Origin: a virus
Virus record (IMG/VR): IMGVR_UViG_3300027754_000064
Coordinates: 24,117-88,116 of that record
Strand: one strand, 5' to 3'
Length of the DNA stretch: 64,000 bases
Of the stretch, positions 34,401 through 41,988 are shown in pieces (the first letter of the stretch is position 1; each line of letters starts with the position of its first letter). The translations under genes and the position numbers were made by a program. A model generated the notes under the pieces. It searched no databases, had not been told where the DNA came from, and was given only the letters and a program-made list of their open reading frames with translations.

Positions 34401-36280
34401 TACCCTGATATACCCGATGTGCCACTAGCACCGGTATAACCTGATATACCAGAATGTCCAGATGCACCAGTATATCCTGATATCCCCGATGTACCACTAG
34501 CTCCTGTATAACCTGATATACCTGATGTTCCTGTGTAACCACTGACCCCAGTATAACCACTTACGCCGGTATAACCACTGACCCCAGAATGCCCAGATGT
34601 ACCGCTTGCACCAGTATAACCAGATATCCCTGAAGTACCTGATGTGCCAGTATAACCAGATATCCCCGATGTACCACTAGCTCCTGTATAACCTGATATA
34701 CCTGATGTTCCTGTGTAACCACTGACCCCAGTATAACCACTGACCCCGGTGTAACCACTGATACCAGTATACCCTGATGTACCGATTGCACCAGTATAAC
34801 CAGATATCCCTGAAGTACCTGATGTGCCAGTATAACCAGATATCCCCGATGTACCACTATCTCCTGTATAACCTGATATACCACTTGTGCCTGAGTATCC
34901 ACTGACACCTGTATAGCCTGACGTTCCAGTATATCCTGAAGTACCTGTATATCCACTGATGCCTGATGTACCGCTTGCCCCCGTGTAACCACTGATGCCT
35001 GAATGTCCACTTATACCACTTGTTCCTGAATAGCCCGAAGTTCCTGAGTATCCCGAAGTTCCTGAAGTACCTGTATATCCACTGATGCCTGATGTACCGC
35101 TTGCCCCCGTGTAACCACTAATACCGCTAGTACCTGAATATCCTGATGTACCGGTATATCCACTCGTACCTGATGTACCTGATGTACCGGTGTATCCACT
35201 CGTACCTGATGTACCTGATGTACCACTTGTACCTGAGTATCCACTAGTACCTGATGTACCCGATGTACCCGATGTTCCAGTATATCCTGAAGTGCCTGAG
35301 TATCCACTGATTCCTGTAAAGCCTGACGTTCCAGTATATCCTGAAACACCGGTATATCCACTTGTACCTGATGTTCCGGTGTATCCACTAGTTCCTGATG
35401 TTCCTACTGCACCTGAATAACCAGTATATCCACTGTATCCGCTTGTACCTGAAACACCTGAATATCCCGATGTACCTGAAACACCACTAACACCGGTATA
35501 TCCTGAAACTCCTGTGTACCCGCTGATACCACTATAACCACTTATACCTGTATATCCACTTGTACCTGATGTTCCCGACCCAACTGCTGAACTTGGATTA
35601 ATCCAAGATAAATTTCCTGAACCATCAGTCTGTAATATATATCCGCTAGTTCCACCAGACATGTGTATGTTAGATGTACTACCTAATGTAACATTACTTG
35701 TGCCAGTAAAATTAACGTTACCGGATACTGTCAATGTCCCTGTACTGCTAATGTTTGCTCCACTAAGATTAGCAGTTGTGCTAATATTACCCGTTGCAGA
35801 GATTGCATTTGAAGATATATTTCCAGTGACCGTAAGATTACTACCTATGTTAGCATATCCAGTGGCTATAATATTAGCTAAATTAGAAAAACCATTTACT
35901 AATAAATTTCCACCTATTGAAGCATTACCAGATAATATAATATTAGTAACGTTAGAAATAGTAGTAGGTAGGTCAACCCATAGAGTCTGAGAGCTAGAAG
36001 TAATAGAGGTATCTTGACTACCATTAGCATCACGACCTATGCTTAGTGTGCTTGTGTGAACTTGAACGCAGGCAATGTTAGCAGTAACGATAACATTACC
36101 AGTTGGACTACTTACTGTTATACCAGCTCCAGGAGTCCTATTGATTGATGAAACCGCTGCGCCTTGTAGGCCTGAATAAATTTCTGTAAAGTTTTCTTGT
36201 ACTTTTTGAAAGGCCGTTCTTATCGCATCCGCATCCGGATCGTCAGGAAACGTACCAAAGTCTATATTCTGCTGGCTCAT
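28418..36280 (-). CDS. Giant 2620-residue collagen-like tail fibre
   Basis: The longest gene in the window. Residues 1-230 or so: DADAIRTAFQKVQENFTEIY start, then fibre beta repeats ending in GYILQTDGSGNLSW. Three Gly-X-Y blocks follow (about 233-984, 1044-1364, 1491-1827) made almost only of GYT, GTS, GIS, GYS, GVS and GAS triplets, with no proline. They are separated by two non-repeat inserts (about 985-1043 with QPAGYLYIVLAAGGG; about 1365-1490, a 126-residue globular-looking domain). The C-terminal 800 or so residues are ITGTGNITGGNLIG / SGNANVGNLG beta repeats ending in a small cap. Probably a trimeric long fibre. Late promoter and AAAGAGG ribosome site at the start. Confidence 0.85.
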   Translation of the reverse strand: MSQQNIDFGTFPDDPDADAIRTAFQKVQENFTEIYSGLQGAAVSSINRTPGAGITVSSPTGNVIVTANIACVQVHTSTLSIGRDANGSQDTSITSSSQTLWVDLPTTISNVTNIILSGNASIGGNLLVNGFSNLANIIATGYANIGSNLTVTGNISSNAISATGNISTTANLSGANISSTGTLTVSGNVNFTGTSNVTLGSTSNIHMSGGTSGYILQTDGSGNLSWINPSSAVGSGTSGTSGYTGISGYSGISGYTGVSGYTGVSGVSGTSGYSGVSGTSGYSGYTGYSGAVGTSGTSGYTGTSGTSGYTGVSGYTGTSGFTGISGYSGTSGYTGTSGTSGTSGTSGYSGTSGTSGTSGTSGYTGTSGTSGTSGYTGTSGYSGTSGISGYTGASGTSGISGYTGTSGTSGYSGTSGYSGTSGISGHSGISGYTGASGTSGISGYTGTSGYTGTSGYTGVSGYSGTSGISGYTGDSGTSGISGYTGTSGTSGISGYTGAIGTSGYTGISGYTGVSGYTGVSGYTGTSGISGYTGASGTSGISGYTGTSGTSGISGYTGASGTSGHSGVSGYTGVSGYTGVSGYTGTSGISGYTGASGTSGISGYTGASGHSGISGYTGASGTSGISGYTGISGYTGVSGYTGVSGYTGTSGISGYTGASGTSGTSGYSGISGYSGTSGTSGASGISGYTGTSGISGYTGASGTSGISGYTGTSGTSGYSGTSGYSGTSGASGTSGISGYTGASGTSGISGYTGVSGYTGVSGYTGTSGASGTSGISGYTGTSGTSGISGYTGTSGTSGISGYTGTSGTSGISGYTGVSGYTGTSGTSGISGYSGSGISGYSGTSGTSGTSGTTGISGYTGVSGYTGVSGTSGISGYTGDSGTSGISGYSGTSGTSGISGYTGTSGTSGISGYSGTSGTSGISGYTGISGYTGISGTSGVSGYTGVSGYTGVSGYTGVSGYSGSGVSGYSGTSGISGTSGRSGYSGQSVAIQGSVANSTLLPSGQPAGYLYIVLAAGGGYNAGDGALSNGDNTYTNIGPLQGPSGFSGVSGYSGSGISGYTGTSGYTGTSGTSGYTGTSGTSGISGYSGSSGYYGQDGTSGYSGTSGYSGTSGVSGYTGTSGTSGYTGASGTSGTSGYTGTSGYTGTSGYTGTSGTSGYTGTSGISGTSGISGTSGISGYTGTSGTSGISGTSGISGYSGSGISGYSGTSGYTGTSGISGYTGTSGISGTSGISGYTGTSGYSGTSGISGTSGISGTSGISGYTGVSGYSGTSGISGYTGVSGESGISGYSGTSGISGTSGISGYTGVSGYSGASGASGTSGYTGTSGTSGTSGYTGVSGYSGTSGLSGYSSSSGVSGYSGASGTSGKQGTSSSYFNYLADTSTQSAPPATGDIIWNNSTQTSATQIYVNHVTSDGVDIEIFLALLSQTELITLQDAAESNNYQIFEINGTPTNNTTYWTLPVVSTGSGGTGSTNFGNNLPLILALTNGVSGFSGASGSSGYSGTSGYTGVSGYTGVSGYTGTSGISGYTGVSGYTGVSGYSGTSGISGTSGISGTSGISGTSGISGASGISGYTGTSGYTGTSGISGYTGTSGISGTSGISGYTGTSGYSGTSGTSGTSGISGTSGISGYSGSGISGYTGTSGISGYTGVSGYTGVSGYSGTSGISGYTGTSGTSGISGTSGISGTSGISGYSGSGISGYTGTSGISGYTGVSGYTGVSGYTGVSGYTGVSGVSGYTGTSGTSGISGYTGTSGRSGYSGTSGISGYTGISGYTGVSGTSGISGYTGVSGYTGISGYTGVSGYSGNAGVSGYSGSGVSGYSGTSGYSGVAGTSTSLNATNDTTTNPLYPVMVAAAGSTQTVKVSTSGLAFNASSNVLTVGSGTGGNITGSNVISANTFIGTLANGNSNVYIATANGNVTIAAVGNTTLTITGTGANISGTANISGNANVGNIGTAQVLASANVTSPQLISNIATGTAPLVVTSTTRVSNLSVAYANVSDYSTITTASTGNYYVNFTNALTGNVQMNANAAFVANTSNGALYATTFVGNLYGILANGNSNVNIATANGNVTIAAVGNTTLTITGTGANISGTANISGNANTGNLGTTTLIATTGNITTVNGNIANASTIIANAANGTVFANNYTASGAATGNANVSTITGNLGIRAIFSTYTDNSAAASATIANAAIHAIAAPNLAAANATVTFTNAATFYIAGAPVANTNATITNPYSLFVAAGNSYLAGNVTFAGNLIGIHANGNSNVNIPAANGNVNISAAGNANVFVVTGTGANITGTANISGNANVGSLGFGSGVITGTGNITGGNLIGIIAAGSNTITTTGNITGGNLIGIHANGNSNVNIPAANGNVNISAVGNANVLVVTGTGANITGTANITGNTNVGNITVGSGTGGNITGANLVSANYFTGTFINGNSNISIVANANINLSAVGNANVFVVTGTGANITGTANISGNANVGNLGFGSGVITGTGNITGGNLIGIVAAGSNTISTTGNISAGNVTVTSYHIRSVGTAISAAGSTQGTATALTKEMNIVSTVLSGNGVVLPTAVAGMVLTITNSSANSLLVYPATGAAINALAANAGLTQVANATIQFIAPTTTQWYTVGATYA
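28884..28957. repeat. 74-bp perfect direct repeat, copy A
   Basis: Identical to 29394-29467, 510 bp away, within the C-terminal beta-repeat part of the giant fibre. The flanking 90 or so bases are also similar, so the duplicated unit is larger and partly diverged. Confidence 0.9.
29394..29467. repeat. 74-bp perfect direct repeat, copy B
   Basis: Second copy of the 28884-28957 repeat. Related but diverged copies are at about 29990-30130 and 30430-30570. Confidence 0.9.
30800..35580. repeat. Degenerate 9/18-bp tandem repeats encoding Gly-X-Y
   Basis: Thousands of bases of short tandem repeats reading, on the minus strand, (GGT/GGA N-N-N AGT/TCA)n. Third codon positions and Ser codon families vary freely, while the Gly-every-third rule holds. 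The repeat is interrupted at about 33150-33325 and 31815-32190 by the two non-repeat inserts. These are coding repeats, not CRISPR or intergenic satellites. Confidence 0.9.
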
Positions 36281-36304
36281 CCTATCATTACCTCTTTATT
36301 CTAG

Positions 36305-36312
36305 TATTTATC
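36305..36312 (-). promoter_or_regulatory. T4-type late promoter for the giant fibre
   Basis: GATAAATA within the exact 12-mer GATAAATACTAG, 24 nt before the ATG. It lies in the loop of a 7-bp inverted repeat (36293-36299 with 36321-36327) whose 3' arm overlaps the AAAGAGG ribosome site. Confidence 0.65.
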
Positions 36313-36338
36313 GTTTTGAGATAAAGAACGCCATAGCC

Positions 36339-36366
36339 AAAAAAATACCCAGCTAAGCTGGGTATT
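36339..36366 (-). terminator. Intrinsic terminator after the 798-residue gene
   Basis: Hairpin AATACCCAGC-TTAGCTGGGTATT read on the minus strand, followed by a run of T residues. It ends the morphogenesis transcript before the giant fibre's own late promoter. Confidence 0.85.
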
Positions 36367-36381
36367 TCTTATCAGTTGCTT

Positions 36382-38778
36382 TTACTTTATTCCTGCTAAT
36401 TTCTTCCAATCAGCCACAAAATTTTCATTAACACCAGTACGCTGCCCCTGATGAGCAATCACTGGGATAGTTGTCTGACCAGTTGATTTTTGCTTATTCA
36501 AGCCACCTGAAATAACTTTAGTCATAAACGCAATATCTTGCTCAAATCCTGCATCTGTCCCTTTGCCTGGACCTCCACCAACTTGATTAGCCCATTCATT
36601 GACATTTTGAAATTCATCGTCTGTTGCAATTGCCTGATCTTCCGCTGCTTCAGCATTTTCATCAGCAGTTGTTTCTGCTGCGCCTGAATCAGGAGGATTA
36701 TCTTCTGCTACATTGTAAGTCATTTGGTCTTCTGATTCTACTTCATCAACCATTTCTTTGTCATCACACTGGCAATCGCTTTCCATGTAACCACACTCAT
36801 TACACTCTTCTTCATGATCTCCATGGTCGTGATCGGTATGACCTTGTTCTTCTTCGTAATCTCCATCACTACCTGACGTGTCACCGCCAGTTAATTTTTT
36901 CATTAATGCCATCATACCATCATGATCATCAACTACTTCAATACCACCTGGTGCTGTTCTAGGAGTTTCTTCACCGGGTGCGAACCCTTTGCTTTCATCT
37001 CCACCAAACAAACCTAAGCCTGCTGATTTGATTAAGCCTAACAACTGGTCGGCTTCGCCATCTTGTGCTGATACGCTTACTGAATCAGGGGAACCTTGAT
37101 GACCTTTAGAGATAGAAACAGTCATACCTTCATTTACTTCTTTACCTTCTAAGATAGCAGTTAATTGCTTATCCCATGATTCAAAAGCAAATTCATCTAG
37201 TACATCGCTATCTTTGAAAGTTTGACCAAACGCTTTGAATGTATCGCCTGGCTTACGGGCTTGTTGCTTCATGTATTCACCACGACCAACTTCCATCATA
37301 TCATCTTCTTCTAATCCATGAGCACCGTAACTAGCCATTGTGTCAACTACATCATGTTGTGATTCTTCACCGACATAACCTAAAATAGGTTGTTGACCAT
37401 AGCACTCATCAAGACCACACTTGTAACCTTCATGATACTGTCTTGCTTCTTCCATATCATCATGGCGACAGTTATATGCTTGTTTGCTTAAACCATGTGC
37501 CTTACCTTCATGATAGGCTGCTTTTAAGTGATGGTCTCTACCTTCTTTAACAGCCTTCTTTTTCTTGTCGGCTGCAGCCTTTTTCATAGATTCTTTTGTA
37601 TTGCCGTCATTGTCAATATCAGGGAAATCTGGCTTAGCGGCTTCTTTAACTGTTTTCTTTTTCATATCGTATTCAATGTCCTTAGCAACTTTTTTACCCG
37701 CACGTTCTGCTTTATTATCCTCAGCACTGCGCTTTTTACCATGTATGCTATCTTTTACTTTTTCATCATACTCAATATCTTTAGCTACTTTCTTGCCTGC
37801 TTTTTCAGCCTTATCATCTTTCTTTGCTGCTGCATCGGCTTTTTTCTTTGCTTCGCTAATAGGACTCATTAAACTGTCATTTGGAGGAATATCAGCCTCG
37901 TCAGTTTTTTTACGGAACTTACCTAAAGTTTTTGCAAGATTTGCTTGCTTTTCAGTACTAGCAGGATAATCTTCTTTATTAGATAATACTTTACTAGCAA
38001 ATGAAGATGTACTCATTCCATGTGATTTTGCTTTTTTAGTGAAAGCACCTGGATGCTTGATAGCGCCTTTGATCCACTTTTCATTACCTTCTTCCATATC
38101 TTCTTCATCTAGTGGCTGAGTTGTACCAGGCTTTGTTAATTGTACTTGCCCTGTGTTAACTAAATCACCTAATTTTTTAACTTGGTCTGCTGAACCTACA
38201 GCAATAGTTTGACCTGTTTGTGTAGTCATTGTTGCAGGAGGCTTTTGTCCAGCAGGCTGGCCTGGCTTTACCATTACTTTCTGTGAAGGACTAGGTGCAG
38301 TAGCAGTTGATGTTGTGGTAGCAGTATTTTCTGCTAATACGCTTTCTACTCTTTCAACCCAATCTTTTAAACTTTTCTTTTTAGTAGCGCCTTCTTCTTT
38401 ATCTTGAGGAGATTTATGTACTGTACCTTTTTTACCTGGTAATGATTTAGGCATTTTACCAATCATAACACTTTGTAGGTCTTTTGCACCAGAGTATCTA
38501 TCTTTAGTATATGCTTCTCCACCTGCTTTCTTGGGACGACCACGACCACGCTTCTCTGCGCTAGAAGAGGTATCATCATCAGGATCTTGATCAGGATCAC
38601 CTAACTCATCTGATGTTTTTCCATACTTACCTATTTTACCAGCAACTGGTGTGCCTCTTTTCATATTAGGCTTATCACTAAAATCACCAGTCTTACCTAC
38701 ACGGTATGATGGTGAATAGCTTGCTTCTTTAGCCTCATTAAGCTGAGCCATTTTTGATAATAAATCTTTCATGTCCAT
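36382..38778 (-). CDS. 798-residue charged phage protein with AT-hook and His/Cys-rich cluster
   Basis: Highly charged, largely low-complexity. There is an AT-hook-like motif RGRGRPKK at 77-84. A near-duplicate basic/acidic segment AERAGKKVAKDIEYD occurs twice in the middle. A conserved-looking segment HHLKAAYHEGKAHGLSKQAYNC...EGYKCGLDECYGQ follows. A His/Asp then Cys cluster (HTDHDHGDHEEECNECGYMESDCQCDD, here given as two parts: HTDHDHGDHEEEC and CNECGYMESDCQC) could bind metal. The ends are short helical motifs (MKDLLSKMAQLNE; FVADWKKLAGIK), as in scaffold/core proteins. Possibly a prohead core or DNA-associated packaged protein; inference only. Confidence 0.55.
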   Translation of the reverse strand: MDMKDLLSKMAQLNEAKEASYSPSYRVGKTGDFSDKPNMKRGTPVAGKIGKYGKTSDELGDPDQDPDDDTSSSAEKRGRGRPKKAGGEAYTKDRYSGAKDLQSVMIGKMPKSLPGKKGTVHKSPQDKEEGATKKKSLKDWVERVESVLAENTATTTSTATAPSPSQKVMVKPGQPAGQKPPATMTTQTGQTIAVGSADQVKKLGDLVNTGQVQLTKPGTTQPLDEEDMEEGNEKWIKGAIKHPGAFTKKAKSHGMSTSSFASKVLSNKEDYPASTEKQANLAKTLGKFRKKTDEADIPPNDSLMSPISEAKKKADAAAKKDDKAEKAGKKVAKDIEYDEKVKDSIHGKKRSAEDNKAERAGKKVAKDIEYDMKKKTVKEAAKPDFPDIDNDGNTKESMKKAAADKKKKAVKEGRDHHLKAAYHEGKAHGLSKQAYNCRHDDMEEARQYHEGYKCGLDECYGQQPILGYVGEESQHDVVDTMASYGAHGLEEDDMMEVGRGEYMKQQARKPGDTFKAFGQTFKDSDVLDEFAFESWDKQLTAILEGKEVNEGMTVSISKGHQGSPDSVSVSAQDGEADQLLGLIKSAGLGLFGGDESKGFAPGEETPRTAPGGIEVVDDHDGMMALMKKLTGGDTSGSDGDYEEEQGHTDHDHGDHEEECNECGYMESDCQCDDKEMVDEVESEDQMTYNVAEDNPPDSGAAETTADENAEAAEDQAIATDDEFQNVNEWANQVGGGPGKGTDAGFEQDIAFMTKVISGGLNKQKSTGQTTIPVIAHQGQRTGVNENFVADWKKLAGIK

Positions 38779-38789
38779 TTTTGTGTTCC

Positions 38790-39416
38790 TTATCTATTGA
38801 ACTTAGCGCCAGTCGCTGGTTTATTTGGTCTAGTAATCTTACTCATTGGGCTATTGTCGCCCCTAGGATCTTGAGGTATAACTTTGAATGGATCAAATGC
38901 TGGTTGAGTTTTTTGTCCTGAATAAGGAATATCAATTTCATTATCCTTCATTTGATCTTTAATGCTTGTCAAATATGACTCGCCATATGCTTTGCTAGCC
39001 TCTTTACTGCCTGGTGCTGAACCCATTTCGTTTTTAGTCAATAATGGGCTTTCTTTCATTTGGTTAGCATACTCATCTGATTCTGTATTAATACTGTCGT
39101 TATAATCAGTATTAACTAAACGAACCATATCAACATTATATCCACACAACTGTGCTATTTGTTGAACCATTGGTTCTGTAGCTGGATATCTAAATTTACA
39201 TTTGATAATAGTTACAGATTGATTGCTTAAATTAGGAAAACCATATGGATCTTTTTGAATAGGCGTGGTTGTAGGAGCACTGATATCGATAGGATCAAAC
39301 TTACTTAGATTGTACTTGAATAAATCTAAGAAGTTTTTATCAACATCACCTGCAATTTTAATCGTGCAGTTATATGTATGCACACTTTCAGTAATATATT
39401 TTTTAAGGCTTTTCAT
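38790..39416 (-). CDS. Conserved phage protein in head/tail gene block, function unknown
   Basis: 208 residues. The N-terminal 110 or so residues are a small alpha/beta domain (YNCTIKIAGDVDKNFLDLFKYNLSKFDPIDIS...VTIIKCKFRYPATEPMVQQIAQLCGYNVDMVRLV) with a ferredoxin-like strand-helix rhythm. The C-terminal part is polar and Pro-rich. Two genes downstream of gp4. The GATAAATACTAG 12-mer lies upstream. Structural role inferred from context. Confidence 0.5.
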   Translation of the reverse strand: MKSLKKYITESVHTYNCTIKIAGDVDKNFLDLFKYNLSKFDPIDISAPTTTPIQKDPYGFPNLSNQSVTIIKCKFRYPATEPMVQQIAQLCGYNVDMVRLVNTDYNDSINTESDEYANQMKESPLLTKNEMGSAPGSKEASKAYGESYLTSIKDQMKDNEIDIPYSGQKTQPAFDPFKVIPQDPRGDNSPMSKITRPNKPATGAKFNR

Positions 39417-39435
39417 TGCATGTTCCCGTATCTAG

Positions 39436-39443
39436 TATTTATC
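39436..39443 (-). promoter_or_regulatory. T4-type late promoter
   Basis: GATAAATA in the exact 12-mer GATAAATACTAG, overlapping the stop codon of the gp16-like gene, 19 nt before the start of the 208-residue gene. Confidence 0.6.
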
Positions 39444-39924
39444 ATTCATCATTCTTTTTAGCTGCTAGAATTTTTAACAACTCATTTCTATCAAGAGCCT
39501 TACCTTCACCTAATGGAGTATTTGCTATTTCTTCTACGGCAGGATTGGTTTTGTGGTCTAATGCAGCTTTCTTTAATTGTAATTCTATCATTTTAAGTTT
39601 CTTATTAATTTTAGCTGTCTTAGCAGTAATGGCATGATTTAACATGTTACTAGCTACGCTAAATATTTCACTGCTAAATCTGCTATCTACTTGCATACCT
39701 AAGTCCATAAGGTCTTTATAACTATTAGTAGCTAAATCAGCTAGACTGTCCATTTCAATATCAGCAACTTCTAATCCTCTTACTTGAGGTAAAGCATTTT
39801 CTATTTTTTCTAAATTAGTTAACGCTTCTTTAGTAACTTCTATTGCATTTTCAGGAATAGGTTTAGACAGAGATTCAATCTCTTCTTGTGGCAGTTCAAA
39901 TAATTCTTCTAAACGTTTGGTCAT
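39442..39924 (-). CDS. Candidate terminase small subunit (gp16-like)
   Basis: 160 residues, close to T4 gp16 (164). The helical core DLATNSYKDLMDLGMQVDSRFSSEIFSVASNMLNHAITAKTAKINKKLKMIELQLKKA follows the gp16 pattern: a helix, an R/S-x-x-E(V)-x-x-x-N/G(M) turn, then a long coiled coil. It directly follows gp4 and is co-oriented with it. gp16 forms rings that recognise and hand DNA to the gp17 motor. Alternative: another coiled-coil head protein. No gp17 is in the window. Confidence 0.5.
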   Translation of the reverse strand: MTKRLEELFELPQEEIESLSKPIPENAIEVTKEALTNLEKIENALPQVRGLEVADIEMDSLADLATNSYKDLMDLGMQVDSRFSSEIFSVASNMLNHAITAKTAKINKKLKMIELQLKKAALDHKTNPAVEEIANTPLGEGKALDRNELLKILAAKKNDE

Positions 39925-39936
39925 AATATTATTTAG

Positions 39937-40374
39937 TCAGGTTTGGTTACCATTTCTAAATAAATCGGATTCAGTAATTACTCTAAATGTATATCCTTGA
40001 CTTTTACAATATCCCATAGCCGCTTGCCACTTAGCATGATTTATAGCAACAACCATTCTATCTTTTGCACTGGCTGCTTTACTTTCTATAATACTTTGTT
40101 TTTTAGGTTTAATTTCTACAACTTCTGCTATTTTCTTGCCGAACTTATTTTCATAGACTACAAAAAAATCAGGAACATAGATAGTTGGTTTACCTGTGAA
40201 TGGGTGTTTATATGGAATTCTTAATGCTTCACTAGCCCAGTACAGTACATTATTGTTACTGTCACAAAATGTCATAAATGTGAGTTCCCATCCTGAACGA
40301 TATTTAGGAGTATGTTTTCCTATATATTTTTGAGGATTTTTAGGAGTATAAAACCCTTGTGCCCATTTCCCCAT
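39937..40374 (-). CDS. 4: Head completion protein gp4 (TnsA-like nuclease fold)
   Basis: 145 residues, like T4 gp4 (150). Motifs: KYRSGWELTFMTFCD (catalytic-type Glu), VLYWASEALRIPYKHPFTGKPTIYVPDFFV (Asp), and EVVEIKPKKQS (E-x-K). This is the PD-(D/E)XK order of the TnsA-like gp4 family. It acts on packaged heads before tail joining. The start ATG lies 1 nt after the stop of the upstream gene. Confidence 0.85.
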   Translation of the reverse strand: MGKWAQGFYTPKNPQKYIGKHTPKYRSGWELTFMTFCDSNNNVLYWASEALRIPYKHPFTGKPTIYVPDFFVVYENKFGKKIAEVVEIKPKKQSIIESKAASAKDRMVVAINHAKWQAAMGYCKSQGYTFRVITESDLFRNGNQT

Positions 40375-40375
40375 A

Positions 40376-40747
40376 TCATTGTACTACATTTCTCGCTACA
40401 GGTTGATTGGGTCTAGGCACAACACTTACCCCATACAAAGAAGTTTTTGATTTCAAACTGTTTAGGTAATAACAAATAATTTTATTCATTTGTAATTTAT
40501 TACCGCTGCCCTGTATTTCGTCTAATAAATCTAATACATTTAATCCTGTTTCAGTTGCTGCCCTAAACAAAACTGCTGTAAAATTTTGTGCTATAGTTTT
40601 AGTTTCACATACGCTAGTGAAGTATCCATATACAATATCAAATTGGTCTGCACCAACTCTTACATCAGTAGAATAAAAAGAATCAAAAATTCTAATAGTT
40701 TGATCTAAATTGGATCTGTTATCTATTATTCTAGCCACTTGTTCCAC
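40376..40747 (-). CDS. Conserved T4-like protein upstream of gp4
   Basis: 123 residues, helical (FDSFYSTDVRVGADQFDIVYGYFTSVCETKTIAQNFTAVLFRAATETGLNVLDLLDEIQG...YYLNSLKSKTSLYGV). The pattern is common beside gp4/gp53-region genes in marine T4-like phages. It overlaps the 91-residue gene by 17 nt. A head or tail completion role is likely from context; the exact role is unknown. Confidence 0.55.
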   Translation of the reverse strand: MEQVARIIDNRSNLDQTIRIFDSFYSTDVRVGADQFDIVYGYFTSVCETKTIAQNFTAVLFRAATETGLNVLDLLDEIQGSGNKLQMNKIICYYLNSLKSKTSLYGVSVVPRPNQPVARNVVQ

Positions 40748-41006
40748 CTATATATGTTACTTGTGAACCTGCATAAGGATATTCACCAATTCCTTTGGGA
40801 GATTGTAGTGCTAGCATTGTAGGATAACCGGCGCCTGGATTAGGTGTAGATTGACCAATAGGATATAAAGTAGATAAGTTTCTATTATAATTTGGATTAT
40901 TTCTTAATGCTACTGATAATCCTGCCACAGATTGCAATGCATCTGAAGTAACTAACCCTGGTGTTTTTTGATAGTTATAAGCTACATTTGGATTGTTTAA
41001 CGACAT
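40731..41006 (-). CDS. Small Gly/Pro/Tyr-rich virion-type protein
   Basis: 91 residues (MSLNNPNVAYNYQKTPGLVTSDALQSVAGLSVALRNNPNYNRN...QSPKGIGEYPYAGSQVTYIGGTSG). No domain recognised. It sits between the gp54-like gene and the gp4 block. Composition suggests an extended structural peptide. Function unknown. Confidence 0.5.
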   Translation of the reverse strand: MSLNNPNVAYNYQKTPGLVTSDALQSVAGLSVALRNNPNYNRNLSTLYPIGQSTPNPGAGYPTMLALQSPKGIGEYPYAGSQVTYIGGTSG

Positions 41007-41018
41007 ATTATACCTTTC

Positions 41019-41978
41019 TTAATATGGACTCATAAATCCACCAGCAGGTGGAATGTAAACACTTTTTCCTGCAACAGGTCTATTATTACCTTTTGGTGTA
41101 ACTGGACTTAGTATCTTATCATATGAGCCGTCTAAACCAAATCCTTGAACAATATTACTCGGAGTTTGACCATCCATAGCGCCTGCATTATAAACTACTG
41201 TTTCATATCCTAAATCCATTTGAATATCCATTGTACCACCACCTTCTGAATAATTGTAGGTATCATGATTTAATGAATTAATCATTGGATTAATTAATGT
41301 ATATGCAGTAAACTTATGTTGGTTAAATCCAAATATAGTTATATTTTTGAAGAAGGGTACTTTAACTAAACTAGGATTAGGACTTTCTCCCCAATAACCC
41401 CAATTATTATTCCCAACAATATTATCTGTGTTTGTGTAAATGTTTCTATAATTATAATTAGCATCTGTGGCTGCTTGCACAGATCCACCGTTATCCGTAG
41501 TTGGTCTAGCAATTCCACCTCTAGCACCTTGAAAAACAGCACCAAAATTTGAACCATCTTTATAATAATATGTATAATATGCATCCCATAATTTGGTAAT
41601 CATATTATTACTATCATCGTGAAAATTAATAGTAACAGGATTATATTTAATTTTAGTCTGTACGATTCTTTTTCTATTATATTGATTCATGTCAACAGTG
41701 TTTATTTGATAGCTAGGCAATTTAACACTTTTAACTAAAAGACCAAAATTAGCACCAGTATTTATATTCTGATCGTATGCTGTTTGGTTAACATCAAAAT
41801 ATACATGAAATAAAAATTTAAGTTTAGGTGCTCGTTCATAAACACCTGTTCTAAATATTTTTGCTGCGTGTTGAGCATCACGCAGATTTGCACCTGAAGC
41901 AGAATAGGATTTACCGTCATTAGGAGGACCGGGAGCCCCGGTCCTTCTTTGTAGGTTTTGCCCGTTAGAGTTAGCCAT
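41019..41978 (-). CDS. Tail tube initiator-like protein (gp54/gp19 fold)
   Basis: 319 residues, the length of T4 gp54 (320). It contains the tail-tube-type core: FLFHVYFDVN, FGLLVKSVKLPSYQINTVDMNQYNRKRIVQTKIKYNPVTINFHDD..NMITKLWDAYYTYYYKDG, and ITIFGFNQHKFTAYTLINPMINSLNHDTYNYSEGGGTMDIQMDLGYETVVYNAG. It is adjacent to gp19. gp54 caps the baseplate and starts tube polymerisation. An insertion (about 140-200) separates the strands. gp54 is the best fit, though another tube-fold protein is possible. Confidence 0.65.
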   Translation of the reverse strand: MANSNGQNLQRRTGAPGPPNDGKSYSASGANLRDAQHAAKIFRTGVYERAPKLKFLFHVYFDVNQTAYDQNINTGANFGLLVKSVKLPSYQINTVDMNQYNRKRIVQTKIKYNPVTINFHDDSNNMITKLWDAYYTYYYKDGSNFGAVFQGARGGIARPTTDNGGSVQAATDANYNYRNIYTNTDNIVGNNNWGYWGESPNPSLVKVPFFKNITIFGFNQHKFTAYTLINPMINSLNHDTYNYSEGGGTMDIQMDLGYETVVYNAGAMDGQTPSNIVQGFGLDGSYDKILSPVTPKGNNRPVAGKSVYIPPAGGFMSPY

Positions 41979-41988
41979 GCGTTACCTC

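Noticed and set aside
33448-35388. Minus-strand ORFs in other frames of the giant fibre (Val/Gln/Ile-rich repeats)
   Set aside because: Frame-shifted reading of the Gly-X-Y repeat; composition follows directly from the repeat codons.
30800-35580. CRISPR-like regular repeats
   Set aside because: Period is 9 or 18 bp, in frame, with codon-level variation and no unique spacers. They encode a fibre rod.
37528-37969. Plus-strand Phe/Leu/Ser-rich ORFs that look like membrane proteins
   Set aside because: They lie opposite the Lys/Ala/Glu-rich part of the 798-residue gene; the hydrophobicity is a by-product of the complement.
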